Below, piece by piece: positions 35,114-44,924 of a DNA stretch of 64,000 nucleotides. Source of the DNA: Buchnera aphidicola (Cinara kochiana kochiana) (GTDB lineage Bacteria; Pseudomonadota; Gammaproteobacteria; Enterobacterales; Enterobacteriaceae); the NCBI RefSeq assembly GCF_900698905.1, contig NZ_LR217707.1, positions 1 to 64,000 on the forward strand. Reading direction: 5' to 3'. Position 1 is the first letter of the stretch; the number at the start of each line of letters is the position of its first letter. A program made the position numbers and the translations under genes. The notes beneath the pieces are model-generated. The model was not told where the DNA came from and made no database searches. It was given only the letters and a program-made list of their open reading frames with translations.

Positions 35114-36499
35114 ATGTCTCTTTGGGGTGGAAGGTTTACTAAATTAACTCATGCTAAATTTAAGAAGTTTAATAATTCTTTGAATGTAGATTATCGATTA
35201 ATAAAAGATGATATTAAATCTTCTATAGCATGGTCAAAAATATTAATAGATATTCAAATATTAACAGATAAGGAACAAAAATTAATAGAACAAACATTAC
35301 AATGGATTTTACAGCAATATATTAATGATATTAATATTATATTAACATCAGATGCAGAAGATATACATAGTTGGATAGAGACTATGTTAATTAATAAAAT
35401 TGGTGAATTAGGGAAAAAAATATATACTGGAAGAAGCCGTAATGAACAAATTGCTACTAATTTAAAATTATGGTGTAAAAGAAAATCAAAGATTATTCTA
35501 AAAAAAATTATCCAATTACAACATATTTTTTTACATCAAGCATGTTTGCATCAAAATACTATTATTCCCGGATATACGCATTTACAACGAGCACAACCTA
35601 TTACTTTTTCATATTGGTGTTTAGCGTATATTGAAATGTTAGAAAGAGATCGATTACGAGTTTTGGATACTATAAAACATTTAAATTTATCACCATTAGG
35701 AAGCGGCGCTATTGCGGGAACATCGTGGAACATTGATAGAAAAAAATTAGCTTTGTTAATGGGTTTTTCAGATTGCACGAATAATGCGCTGGATAGCGTA
35801 TCAGACCGAGATTTTATTATAGATATATTATCTGCAGCATCTATTAGTATGATGCATTTATCTCGTTTCTCTGAAGATTTGATATTTTATAGTTCTGGAG
35901 AAGTAAATTTTATTGAATTATCTGATTCTATTACTTCAGGTTCTTCATTGATGCCGCAAAAGAAAAATCCAGATATTTTGGAGTTAATTAGAGGAAAATG
36001 TAGCGGTGTGTATGGATCATTATGTTCAATTTTGATTTTGTTAAAAGGATTGCCGTTGTCTTATAATAAAGATTTTCAAGAAGATAAAAAATATTTATTT
36101 CAAGGTTTAGATATTTGGGAAGACTGTCTGGATATGTCGGGTATTGTATTAAATAATATTCAGTTAAATGAAGTACGTGCTAATAAATTGGCTCAAGAAG
36201 GTTATAGTAATGCTACAGAATTAGCTGATTATTTGGTAAGAAAAGGAATTTCTTTTAGAGACGCTCATCATATTTCTGGAAATATTGTAGTAGAAGCTAT
36301 TCGTCAAAATAAATATATTGAAGAATTAGATTTATTAGTTCTTACAAAATACTGTAAAGTAATTGAACAAGACGTATATCAGTTTTTAACATTAGAATCG
36401 TGTTTAGAAAAAAAAGATGTAATTGGCGGTGTTTCCAAAAGACAAATTAAAAATTCATTAGATTTTATAAAAAAACGATTATATTGTTTAGAATCATAG
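35114..36499 (+). CDS. argH: argininosuccinate lyase
   Basis: ArgH splits argininosuccinate into arginine and fumarate. The 461 residues compare with 457 in E. coli. Family signatures: N-terminal SLWGGRFTK, SDAEDIHSWIE near residue 84, TGRSRNEQIATNLKLW near 110, GYTHLQRAQPITFSYW near 157, and the fumarase/lyase signature GSSLMPQKKNPDILELIRGK near 280. It ends in a strong hairpin at 36539-36580. Confidence 0.97.
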   Translation: MSLWGGRFTKLTHAKFKKFNNSLNVDYRLIKDDIKSSIAWSKILIDIQILTDKEQKLIEQTLQWILQQYINDINIILTSDAEDIHSWIETMLINKIGELGKKIYTGRSRNEQIATNLKLWCKRKSKIILKKIIQLQHIFLHQACLHQNTIIPGYTHLQRAQPITFSYWCLAYIEMLERDRLRVLDTIKHLNLSPLGSGAIAGTSWNIDRKKLALLMGFSDCTNNALDSVSDRDFIIDILSAASISMMHLSRFSEDLIFYSSGEVNFIELSDSITSGSSLMPQKKNPDILELIRGKCSGVYGSLCSILILLKGLPLSYNKDFQEDKKYLFQGLDIWEDCLDMSGIVLNNIQLNEVRANKLAQEGYSNATELADYLVRKGISFRDAHHISGNIVVEAIRQNKYIEELDLLVLTKYCKVIEQDVYQFLTLESCLEKKDVIGGVSKRQIKNSLDFIKKRLYCLES

Positions 36500-37096
36500 A
36501 ATTTATTTTATAAATAATATAATTTTTATTATAAAATATTTAATATATCACGCGATGATTTTATCGCGTGATATATTAAAATATATTTTTAACATTATAT
36601 GTAGAAATATTTTTTCTATATAAACATTTTAATTTTTTTCGACTTGATTGATATGAATATCATAATTTGTGTGATTTTATTTTTTATTAGAATATATTAA
36701 TAGTGATTTATTAATCGTAATTAATATAAATTTGATTTTATATTTATAGATATATTATAAATAAAATTATATTTATAGAAATTTTGAATGATTTAATTTT
36801 TATAGATTATATTAATTTATTTTATAAATATTCAATATATTAATTGAAATAATTTCTGATTATAAATTTTGATAGTAGTATATATAATATATAAAAAATT
36901 TTATTTTTAAATTTGAATAATTTTATATATTATAATATATAAATATATTTAAATATTTTTTTACTTAAAGCAATTGTTACTAATGATTTAGTAGTTAATA
37001 TGATTATTTTAAATTTCTATACTTGTAAAAATATAATGTATTAGATTTATATTATTTATGTTATATATGTTAGTTGATGTACCTGTTAACATAAAA
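36500..37096. other. 597-bp intergenic region between convergent argH and rpoD
   Basis: No gene is visible; trxA and rho, which I associate with this neighbourhood in other Buchnera, are absent. Apart from the hairpin at 36539-36580 the interval is AT-rich sequence with short palindromes of the TATATAA type. Confidence 0.6.
36539..36580. terminator. strong hairpin after argH
   Basis: An 18-bp perfect stem, TTTAATATATCACGCGAT (36539-36556) with its exact complement (36563-36580), closes on a 6-nt loop. The core ATCACGCGAT/ATCGCGTGAT is GC-rich for this genome. The right arm is followed by ATATATTTTT. It is well placed to terminate argGH, and because it is symmetrical it could also act on rpoD transcripts. 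Confidence 0.8.
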
Positions 37097-38938
37097 TTAA
37101 GAATTATCTAAGAAACTTTTTAATATTTCTGATCGGCTAGGATGCCTTAATTTTCGCAATGCTTTAGCTTCAATTTGACGTATTCTTTCGCGTGTAACAT
37201 CAAACTGTTTTCCAACTTCTTCTAATGTATGATCGGTATTCATATCAATTCCAAATCTCATTCTTAATACTTTAGCTTCTCTTTCAGTTAATCCGGATAA
37301 AACATCGTTAGTGATAGCTTTTAAACTTTCGGAGGTAGCAGATTCTAACGGTAATTCCAGGTTTGTATCTTCAATAAAGTCACCTAAATGTGCATCATCA
37401 TCTTCTCCTACAGGGGTTTCCATAGAAATAGGTTCTTTTGCTATTTTTAACACTTTTCTAATTTTTTCTTCTGGAATTAACATTTTTTCTGATAGTTCTT
37501 CAGGAGTAGGTTCTCGGCCTGTTTCTTGCAGCATTTGTCTTGAAATTCTATTTAATTTATTGATTGTTTCGATCATATGTACAGGAATACGGATAGTTCT
37601 TGCTTGATCTGCAATAGATCGAGTAATAGCTTGACGTATCCACCATGTTGCATAAGTAGAAAATTTATATCCTCTTCGATATTCAAATTTATCAACAGCT
37701 TTCATTAATCCAATATTACCTTCTTGAATAAGATCTAAGAATTGTAGTCCTCTATTTGTATATTTTTTTGCAATAGATATGACTAATCTCAAATTAGCTT
37801 CTACCATTTCTTTTTTAGCTCTTTTTGCTTTTTCTTCGCCTAATAATGTACGTTGATTAATTTTTTTGATTTGTTTAATAGTTAAACCTGTTTTTTTTTC
37901 AATATTTGATAGTATTTGCATACTTATTTGAATATCTTGTTGTATGAAATTGAGTTTAGAGGACCATGATTTTTTTTTATTTATTGCTATATTGAACCAC
38001 GTAAAATTAGTTTCCTGTCCGCAAAATAGTTTTAAGAAATTTTTTTTAGGTATTTGACATGTTTCAGTGCATAATTTCATAATTTTTCTTTCTTGTAATC
38101 TAATTTTTCGAATTATTTTTTTCATATTATTTACCAAATAATCGAATTGTTTTGGGACTAATCTAAATTGTTTAAATATTTCAGATAATTCTTGAATAGC
38201 TGTTATAGAATCTTGGTGGTTTCTGTTTTTTTTTATGATAGTGTTATTTGTAATATAATATTGTTTTTTTAATTGTAAAAATTTTTTTTTTGCTAATGTA
38301 GGATCAATATGGTTATAGTCATCTGTTTGTTCTTCTGGCGGTTTAATACTTAACTGTTGTTCAATATTTTGGTGAGATGTATAATCTAATGTATTTTCTA
38401 ATGGAGTAGGAATTTTAGTTTCTATATTATGATCTATAAATCCTGTAATTAATTCTGATAATCTTATATCGCCTGATTCTACTCGATTATATTGTTCTAA
38501 TAAATATAAAATAGCTCTAGGATATTCAGAAATAGAGCATTGAATTTGGTTAATGCCTTCTTCAATGCGTTTTGCAATGTCTATTTCACCTTTCCGGGTA
38601 AGAAGTTCTACAGCGCCCATTTCCCTCATATACATTCTTACAGGATCAGTTGTTCTACTAATTTCTGTTTCAACATTTGATAAGACTTGATCAGCAGCTT
38701 CTGCTGTATCTTCATCAGTATCTATAGGTGTTTCTTTGATAATAATTTCTTCTATTTCTCTTGCTTCTTCTACTACTTGAATTCCTAAATCTTGTATCAT
38801 TTGTATAATATTTTTAATTTGATCGGAATCTGTAATTCCGCTTGGAAGGTGATCATGTACTTCTGAATATGTTAAATATCCTTGTTCTTTTCCGTGAGAA
38901 ACTAATAATTTTAATTGTGATTTTGTTTTTTTTTTCAT
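37097..38938 (-). CDS. rpoD: RNA polymerase primary sigma factor RpoD (sigma-70)
   Basis: Sigma-70 directs housekeeping transcription. The product is 613 residues, as in E. coli. Region 1.1 is at the start ([27 protein letters not shown]), region 1.2 is [22 protein letters not shown] near 95, and a Lys-rich non-conserved region spans about 200-350. Region 2 is [57 protein letters not shown] near 385-445; region 4 ends [33 protein letters not shown]. It is the last gene of the rpsU-dnaG-rpoD operon. Confidence 0.98.
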   Translation of the reverse strand: MKKKTKSQLKLLVSHGKEQGYLTYSEVHDHLPSGITDSDQIKNIIQMIQDLGIQVVEEAREIEEIIIKETPIDTDEDTAEAADQVLSNVETEISRTTDPVRMYMREMGAVELLTRKGEIDIAKRIEEGINQIQCSISEYPRAILYLLEQYNRVESGDIRLSELITGFIDHNIETKIPTPLENTLDYTSHQNIEQQLSIKPPEEQTDDYNHIDPTLAKKKFLQLKKQYYITNNTIIKKNRNHQDSITAIQELSEIFKQFRLVPKQFDYLVNNMKKIIRKIRLQERKIMKLCTETCQIPKKNFLKLFCGQETNFTWFNIAINKKKSWSSKLNFIQQDIQISMQILSNIEKKTGLTIKQIKKINQRTLLGEEKAKRAKKEMVEANLRLVISIAKKYTNRGLQFLDLIQEGNIGLMKAVDKFEYRRGYKFSTYATWWIRQAITRSIADQARTIRIPVHMIETINKLNRISRQMLQETGREPTPEELSEKMLIPEEKIRKVLKIAKEPISMETPVGEDDDAHLGDFIEDTNLELPLESATSESLKAITNDVLSGLTEREAKVLRMRFGIDMNTDHTLEEVGKQFDVTRERIRQIEAKALRKLRHPSRSEILKSFLDNS

Positions 38939-39120
38939 AAGACGATATCCATTTATATTGATTAATTTATTTTAAAAAGTAAATAATATATATGTGTTAA
39001 AGTATAAGATTAATATCATTGAATAATATTTTGATACATAAATTATGTTGCAGAACAATATATTGCGATTCACCTTATAATGTGATTTTAATTAATATAA
39101 TTAAACTTTAGTGAGATATG

Positions 39121-40905
39121 TTAATATAATTGATATTTATAATTTTTTATTTTAATTATTTTTTTGTTAATTTTCCATAATTTATTTTTTTCTACAAGAT
39201 TAAGTCCGTGTTGTCTCTCTAAAGTAATTAATTGATTATATTTATATTCTAAATGTTGAATTTTTAAATTATGAAATAGTTCTTGAATTATAAAAGATGT
39301 TTTTTTTTTTTGAACCATATGGTCCCAAGTACTTAAATATTTAAAAATTTTTTCCCATGATGTATATCTATAAAATTCTAATAAGTGTCCTGTTTTAATT
39401 ATTTTTTTTTGACGAATTAATTTTATTAATTCTATTAAGATGTTTTTTCCGTTTATATGAAGTTTTTTAATTTTTTTTATTTGTTTAATTTTTTTTACTA
39501 ATTTTGGGTTCTGAATTATAAGACTAATTAATAATCTCATTGTGGTAATTTTAATAGATTTTACGTTATCTGGATATTTTTTTGTGTCGGGTATAGTAAT
39601 AAGTTTATTAAGTTGATATATGTCTAATATTCCTGTTTTATTTCCTAAAATTTTTATTAAATAAATTTGTATTATTTTGCTAGGTATTTTATTAATTAAA
39701 GGAATAGTTAAACGAATTAGTTTAATACGATCATTAATACAACCTAAATTCATTTTATAGGTAATTTTATTAAATAAATATGAGTATAATGTTTCGGAAT
39801 TTTTAATTCTATTTTCAAATTTTTTTTTTCCTTCTTTAAAAATAATGCTGCTAGGATCTTCATCATTTGGTAAAAATACAAAATTTATGGTATGGTTATC
39901 ATTTAATAAATTTAATGATAAATTTAATGCAACCCAATTAGCTTGACGTCCAGCATTATCTCCATCAAAACAAAATATAATTTTTTTACTTATCTTAAAT
40001 AATCTTTGTATTTGATATTTAGTAACTGTTGTTCCTAACAATGCAACTGAATAATCAATATTAAATTGTGTTAATGAAATAACATCTAGATATCCTTCTA
40101 CAACTAATATTTTTTTTGGTTTAGGATTATAGAGATATAGTTCGTATATTCCGTAAAGATTTTTTTTTTTTTGAAATGTTATAGTTTCAGGTGAATTTAA
40201 ATATTTTGGATAATTATTTTTATTTAATATTCTACCCCCAAAACCTTGGATTTGACCATATTTATTTTTAATAGGAAACATGATTCTTTCTCTAAATCGA
40301 TCATGTTGATTTTTTTTTATATCTTGAATAATTAAACCGCAATCTGTTACAATAGATTGATTAAGATATTTGTTTTTAATAAAATTTGTAATTTGGTAAC
40401 TATTTTTAGTTGCAAAACCTAATGAAAATTTTTGCATGGTTTCATGATTAATTCCGCGATTTTTTAGATACTGATACGCTATATTAGGAATTATGAATAA
40501 ATTTTTATTATATATTTTTAATATTTTTTTTAAAATATAAAAAATTTTTTTTTTATAAGAATATTGATGTGTAAGGATAGAATTATTATTAATATCTGGA
40601 ATATTAATGCCATGTAAGGTTATTAATTCAATAATACTGTTTAAGAAATTTAATTTTTCATACTTCATTAAAAAATCTATCGCATTACCATGTATTCCGC
40701 ATCCAAAACAATAAAAAAATTGTTTTTGGGGACTTACTGTAAATGAAGGTGTTTTTTCATTATGAAAAGGACATAGTGTTTTGTAATTATTGCCAGATTT
40801 TTTTAATGTAACATATTTATTTATTAATTCTATTATATCTGTTCGTTCTATTAATTCGTAAATAAATTTTTGAGAAATTTTTCCTGTTATTTTTTTAATT
40901 ATCAT
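39121..40905 (-). CDS. dnaG: DNA primase DnaG
   Basis: DnaG makes RNA primers at the replication fork. The 594 residues compare with 581 in E. coli. The zinc-binding domain has the CHCC pattern in CPFHNEKTPSFTVSPQKQFFYCFGCG near residues 40-65. The RNA polymerase domain includes RFRERIMFPIKNKYGQIQGFGGR near 200, and the Toprim motifs VVEGYLDVI near 270 and CFDGDNAGRQA near 310. The C-terminal helicase-binding domain (from about 440) is strongly diverged and Lys/Ile-rich. It lies between rpsU and rpoD on the same strand. Confidence 0.96.
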   Translation of the reverse strand: MIIKKITGKISQKFIYELIERTDIIELINKYVTLKKSGNNYKTLCPFHNEKTPSFTVSPQKQFFYCFGCGIHGNAIDFLMKYEKLNFLNSIIELITLHGINIPDINNNSILTHQYSYKKKIFYILKKILKIYNKNLFIIPNIAYQYLKNRGINHETMQKFSLGFATKNSYQITNFIKNKYLNQSIVTDCGLIIQDIKKNQHDRFRERIMFPIKNKYGQIQGFGGRILNKNNYPKYLNSPETITFQKKKNLYGIYELYLYNPKPKKILVVEGYLDVISLTQFNIDYSVALLGTTVTKYQIQRLFKISKKIIFCFDGDNAGRQANWVALNLSLNLLNDNHTINFVFLPNDEDPSSIIFKEGKKKFENRIKNSETLYSYLFNKITYKMNLGCINDRIKLIRLTIPLINKIPSKIIQIYLIKILGNKTGILDIYQLNKLITIPDTKKYPDNVKSIKITTMRLLISLIIQNPKLVKKIKQIKKIKKLHINGKNILIELIKLIRQKKIIKTGHLLEFYRYTSWEKIFKYLSTWDHMVQKKKTSFIIQELFHNLKIQHLEYKYNQLITLERQHGLNLVEKNKLWKINKKIIKIKNYKYQLY

Positions 40906-40924
40906 ATATTTTTTTTAATTTTTT

Positions 40925-40951
40925 GACCGTTATTATTAATAATATACGGTC
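40925..40951 (-). promoter_or_regulatory. hairpin between rpsU and dnaG
   Basis: GACCGT (40925-40930) pairs with ACGGTC (40946-40951), and the AT spacer TATTATTAATAATA is itself a palindrome, so a long stem can form. E. coli has a partial terminator at this place that makes S21 more abundant than primase. On the coding strand the hairpin is not followed by a T run, so attenuation is inferred from position. Confidence 0.5.
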
Positions 40952-40984
40952 TAAATATTTATATAATATGAGAATAGTATTTTA

Positions 40985-41200
40985 TTAATACATTCTAATA
41001 CGTTTAGCGTTTTCACGTGCTAATTTTTTTGCTAATCGTTTTATTGCAGATGCTTTTGCACGTTTTCTTTCTGTTGTAGGTTTTTCATAAAATTCTCGTC
41101 GACGTATTTCCGCTAAGATACCTGCTTTTTCGCAAGATCTTTTAAATCTTCTTAATGCTACATCAAAAGGTTCGTTGTCTCTTATTTTAATTATTGGCAT
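40985..41200 (-). CDS. rpsU: 30S ribosomal protein S21
   Basis: The 71-residue basic protein begins [42 protein letters not shown], nearly identical to E. coli S21 (71 aa). It binds the small subunit near the anti-Shine-Dalgarno region and helps initiation. It is the first gene of the conserved rpsU-dnaG-rpoD operon. Confidence 0.98.
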   Translation of the reverse strand: MPIIKIRDNEPFDVALRRFKRSCEKAGILAEIRRREFYEKPTTERKRAKASAIKRLAKKLARENAKRIRMY

Positions 41201-41432
41201 AATATATTTCCATAAAATTTATTTTGGTTTATTATTCAATATAATCAATATATTATCTAATTTATATAAAAGTACAGTATTGTATATAAATTATTTATTA
41301 TTGTATAATATATAAATATGTATATTTATATATATAAAAGTGATTATATCATATTACAATAATATACATTATTAGATAGACTATATATTTTAATAAATTT
41401 TTAGTAGTGTTAGTTATATTAATGGAATAATT

Positions 41433-42464
41433 ATGCGAATATTAGGAATAGAAACATCTTGTGACGATACTTCTGTTGCTATTTATGATGCAGAATTAGG
41501 TTTAATTTTTCATTCAACGTTAAATCAAAACCATGTACATTCTAAATTTAATGGTATTGTACCAGAATTAGCGGCAAGATCTCATTTAGAACAATTAATT
41601 TATTTAATTAAAAAAGTTTGTATTAAATATTTATTTAGTGATAAAAATAGTATTAGAAAAAATACTTGTAATGCTATTGCATACACTACTGGTCCTGGTT
41701 TAGCGGGATCATTATTAGTAGGAGCAACAATTGCTTGTTCTTTATCCTTATCCTTAAATATTCCGTGTATTTTAGTAAATCATTTAGAAGGGCATTTGTT
41801 GTCAGCAATGTTGAATAATAAAGAAAATTTATTTCCATTTTTAGCATTGTTAGTATCTGGCGCAAATACGCAATTAATTAATGCCCATTGTTTTACTAAA
41901 TATACTATTTTAGGTAAAACTATAGATGATTCAGTAGGAAATGTATTTGATTACATAGCAAAATTATTGGGTTTAGGGTACCCGGGTGGAGAAAAATTAT
42001 CTAATTTAGCAAAGCGTGGTCAATCTGGAAAATATTTTTTTCCGAGACCTATGACAAATACTTCTAATTTAAATTTTAGTTTTTCAGGATTAAAAACACA
42101 TGTTAAGAATGTTATCCTACAATGTCCTGATTTACGTAATGAAAGATGTAACATAGCCAATTCTTTTGAAGAAGCAATAGTAGACACATTACTTATAAAA
42201 TGTAAACTTGCTATTCAAAAAAATAAATTGAAAAATTTTTTAGTATGCGGTGGTTTTAGTGCAAACAAGCTATTAAGAAAAAAATTAAAAAATTTATTTA
42301 GAGATAATCAAATAAAATATTTTTTTTCTAAACAAGTTTTTTGTACAGATAATGCTGCCATGATTGCATATGTAGGTTTATTAAAATATAATGTAGGCTT
42401 ATATTCTAAAAACCAATCTATCACGGTTTATCCGAATTTGTCAATTGGTGAGAATATGAGTTAA
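41433..42464 (+). CDS. tsaD: tRNA N6-threonylcarbamoyladenosine synthase subunit TsaD
   Basis: TsaD (Gcp/YgjD) transfers threonylcarbamoyl to A37 of ANN-decoding tRNAs, acting with TsaB, TsaE and TsaC. The 343 residues compare with 337 in E. coli. The ASKHA fold is visible: ILGIETSCDDTSVAIYD at the start, YTTGPGLAGSLLVGATIA near residue 90, metal-binding histidines in VNHLEGHLLSAML near 118, LLVSGANTQLI near 142, and VCGGFSANKLLRKKL near 275. It is divergent from rpsU, as in E. coli. Likely substrates in this window include the two tRNA-Thr and tRNA-Lys. Confidence 0.97.
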   Translation: MRILGIETSCDDTSVAIYDAELGLIFHSTLNQNHVHSKFNGIVPELAARSHLEQLIYLIKKVCIKYLFSDKNSIRKNTCNAIAYTTGPGLAGSLLVGATIACSLSLSLNIPCILVNHLEGHLLSAMLNNKENLFPFLALLVSGANTQLINAHCFTKYTILGKTIDDSVGNVFDYIAKLLGLGYPGGEKLSNLAKRGQSGKYFFPRPMTNTSNLNFSFSGLKTHVKNVILQCPDLRNERCNIANSFEEAIVDTLLIKCKLAIQKNKLKNFLVCGGFSANKLLRKKLKNLFRDNQIKYFFSKQVFCTDNAAMIAYVGLLKYNVGLYSKNQSITVYPNLSIGENMS

Positions 42465-42654
42465 TTTTCAATAAAATTGAATAGTTAATTTTTATGAATA
42501 GTACAATATATCATTAATGTAAGATATTGTAATATTTAAATTTATTTATTTTTTTTGGATTGAGTATGAAATATTTATTCCAATAAATTAATTAAAATGA
42601 TAAAAGTAATGATATATTTTATATACTAATGTATTTTTTTATTTGGGTGATTTT

Positions 42655-43872
42655 TTGAAAATTTATTTAGTTGGCGGAGCAATTCGAGATCGTTTATTAG
42701 GTTTTTCGGTGCGTGATCGTGATTGGTTAGTAGTAGGTGCAACACCTCAACAGATGTTAAAAAAAAAATATCAACAAGTGGGTAGAGATTTTCCTGTTTT
42801 TATACATCCCACAACACATGAAGAATATGCATTAGCTAGAACTGAAAAAAAAAATGGAGTTGGGTATTCAGGTTTTTTATTTAACTTTTCTTCAAAAATT
42901 ACTTTAAAGGAAGATTTAATTAGACGTGATCTAACAATTAATTCAGTTGTACAAGACTGTTACGGCAATATAATTGATCTTTTTAACGGTCAACGAGATA
43001 TTAAAAAACGAGTTTTACGGCATATTTCGTCTGCTTTTACGGAAGATCCTGTACGAGTATTACGCGTTGCTAGATTTGCTGCAACTTTATCACATTTAGG
43101 TTTTTATATTGCTAAAGAAACTTTATTTTTAATGAGATTAATTTGTGATCGTAAAGAATTGTTATATTTAACACCTGAAAGGATTTGGAAAGAAACATAT
43201 AAAGGATTATGTTCTCGTAATCCTCACGTTTATTTTCAGATTTTACATCAGTGTAATGCATTATTATATTTATTTCCTGAAATTGATTTTTTTTTTAAAA
43301 AAACTAATTTTTTAAATTTAAAGTATAACGGTATTAATATTTTACAATATAGTTTAATGGAATTATCTAGAATTTCTAAAATTACGAAAGATGTTGATAT
43401 TAGATTTTCTTGTTTTCTACAATTTATAAGTTATTTTTGTTTTTTTTCTACAAAACGATTATATAACCAGTTCTTTTATAAAGAACCGGTTTTTTTAATA
43501 AAAAATTTATGTATGCGATTAAAAATTCCAAAAGAAACACAAAATATTTTAATTTTTGTATGTGGTTTTCATCATTTTTTACAAACTATTGAATATCAAA
43601 GTTCTGAATCAATAATTAATTTTTTTAATTTTATTGATTTATGGAGAAAACCGAATCGATTAAAAAAATTAATATTTTTACGATTTTATTTTAATACTAC
43701 TAATAGTGTAAAAAATACATCTACTTTAGGTAGATTATTACAATCTATGTTTTTAGTTGTAAAAAATGTATCTATTAATTCGTTTAAAGATAAAAATTTG
43801 TTTCATGGTATTGCTATAAAACATGAATTATATCGTTTAAGAGTAGATTTATTAAATAAATGGAGAAATTAA
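42655..43872 (+). CDS. cca: CCA tRNA nucleotidyltransferase with degenerate HD region
   Basis: Cca adds or repairs the 3' CCA of tRNAs. I choose the TTG at 42655, giving LKIYLVGGAIRDRLLGFSVRDRDWLVVG as in E. coli, with GGGTGA at 42645-42650 upstream; product 405 residues (E. coli 412). The catalytic core is intact: GGAIRD, the DRDW carboxylates, EEYALARTE, RRDLTINSV, EDPVRVLRVARFAA and the nucleotide-recognition region ERIWKE. The C-terminal HD phosphohydrolase motif of E. coli (CHDLGK) is replaced by LQFISY, and the downstream metal-binding histidines are lost, so phosphatase activity is unlikely. None of the seven tRNA genes here encodes CCA, so the enzyme should be essential. Confidence 0.95.
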   Translation: MKIYLVGGAIRDRLLGFSVRDRDWLVVGATPQQMLKKKYQQVGRDFPVFIHPTTHEEYALARTEKKNGVGYSGFLFNFSSKITLKEDLIRRDLTINSVVQDCYGNIIDLFNGQRDIKKRVLRHISSAFTEDPVRVLRVARFAATLSHLGFYIAKETLFLMRLICDRKELLYLTPERIWKETYKGLCSRNPHVYFQILHQCNALLYLFPEIDFFFKKTNFLNLKYNGINILQYSLMELSRISKITKDVDIRFSCFLQFISYFCFFSTKRLYNQFFYKEPVFLIKNLCMRLKIPKETQNILIFVCGFHHFLQTIEYQSSESIINFFNFIDLWRKPNRLKKLIFLRFYFNTTNSVKNTSTLGRLLQSMFLVVKNVSINSFKDKNLFHGIAIKHELYRLRVDLLNKWRN

Positions 43873-44051
43873 TAATATTTAAAAAAAATATGAAGATTTT
43901 CATACATGTATTTTAACTATATTTTATTACTTGTATATAACTGATAAAATAATAAAAAATATTATATATATAAATATATGTTAGATACTAATTTCATTAG
44001 TGTTAAAAGTTTATTTAGTATGATAGGACTCTTTGAGTATTTAAATGTTAT

Positions 44052-44495
44052 TCAAATTAAAGTTAAAATGGTAATTCCTGCTTGGACTCGATATAAGGAT
44101 TTTTTTATTTTATTGATTTTTTTTTTACATGATATCTGTATTGTAGTTTGATAATGGTTAAATTGATTATTATGATTAAAATTAGATAGTACAAAAATGA
44201 TTTCTCCTGCACATACATTACGACAATTGGTACTAACAGGGATGATATTATTTTTTATTTTTTTTTGTATAATAATTTTATTTTTAATACAAATACATAT
44301 ATCTGGATTAGACTGAATGATAAAATTTATTTTTTTTAAAAAATTATTCTTTATTGTTCCATTAATTGGAGACACAATTATATTTTTTTTTGAATTAATA
44401 ATAATTTTCTGCATGTAAATAGAAAAATTCTTTGTTTCATAAATATTTTGAATAGTTCCTGTTGTAGGGGATACAATATATATTTTTTTTTTCAT
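44052..44495 (-). CDS. crr: degenerate PTS glucose-type IIA protein without active-site histidines
   Basis: The 147-residue product aligns with E. coli IIA-Glc (169 aa): IYIVSPTTGTIQNI with IEIIAPLSGEIVNI, IIVSPINGTIKNNF with MVAPVDGTIGKIF, and INKIKKSLYRVQAGITILTL with the C terminus. In E. coli, His90 is phosphorylated by HPr and His75 assists. Here NHAFSIES aligns with KINFIIQS (His75 to Ile) and FVHFGIDT with CIKNKIII (His90 to Lys), so phosphotransfer is not possible as known. ptsH and ptsI, its usual operon partners, are absent, and so is cysK. It is either a decaying gene still open over 147 codons or a beta-sandwich protein kept for another role. The lysine/isoleucine bias argues for relaxed selection. 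Confidence 0.75.
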   Translation of the reverse strand: MKKKIYIVSPTTGTIQNIYETKNFSIYMQKIIINSKKNIIVSPINGTIKNNFLKKINFIIQSNPDICICIKNKIIIQKKIKNNIIPVSTNCRNVCAGEIIFVLSNFNHNNQFNHYQTTIQISCKKKINKIKKSLYRVQAGITILTLI

Positions 44496-44924
44496 GATTA
44501 TGTATATTTTATTTTTATAGGAATGTTATTTATTATATTTATAGCATAAATATAATTTTTATATTAATAATTACATTTATTTTTTTTAATTCATAGAATT
44601 ATTTTTTTATTTATGAATTTATTAATTTTGATTATTTATTTGTATGAATAGTTAATATTTGAATTAAAACATTTGAATTAAAAAATTTTATAATGGTGAA
44701 TTATTAATTTTATAAATTTTTAAATAATTCAATGATATTGAAATTTTTGCTAATATAATTATTTTTAAAATTTATATTTTATGAATTGATATATAATAAA
44801 TATTTTGTTTTGTCTTTTTTTAATGATATGATATATGTATTTATATTATATGTCATTGTAATAAAAGGTATTTTATTACGTTATGAGTAATAATCACTAT
44901 TTATAATTATATGCGGCGTACATT
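44496..44924. other. 429-bp intergenic region between the crr-like gene and ligA
   Basis: No gene is visible where other Buchnera carry ptsI, ptsH, cysK and zipA. The interval contains a 14-nt tandem near-repeat of ATTTGAATTAAAA (about 44652-44680) and a small inverted repeat ATTCATA/TATGAAT (about 44591-44618). The remainder is unremarkable AT-rich DNA. Confidence 0.55.
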
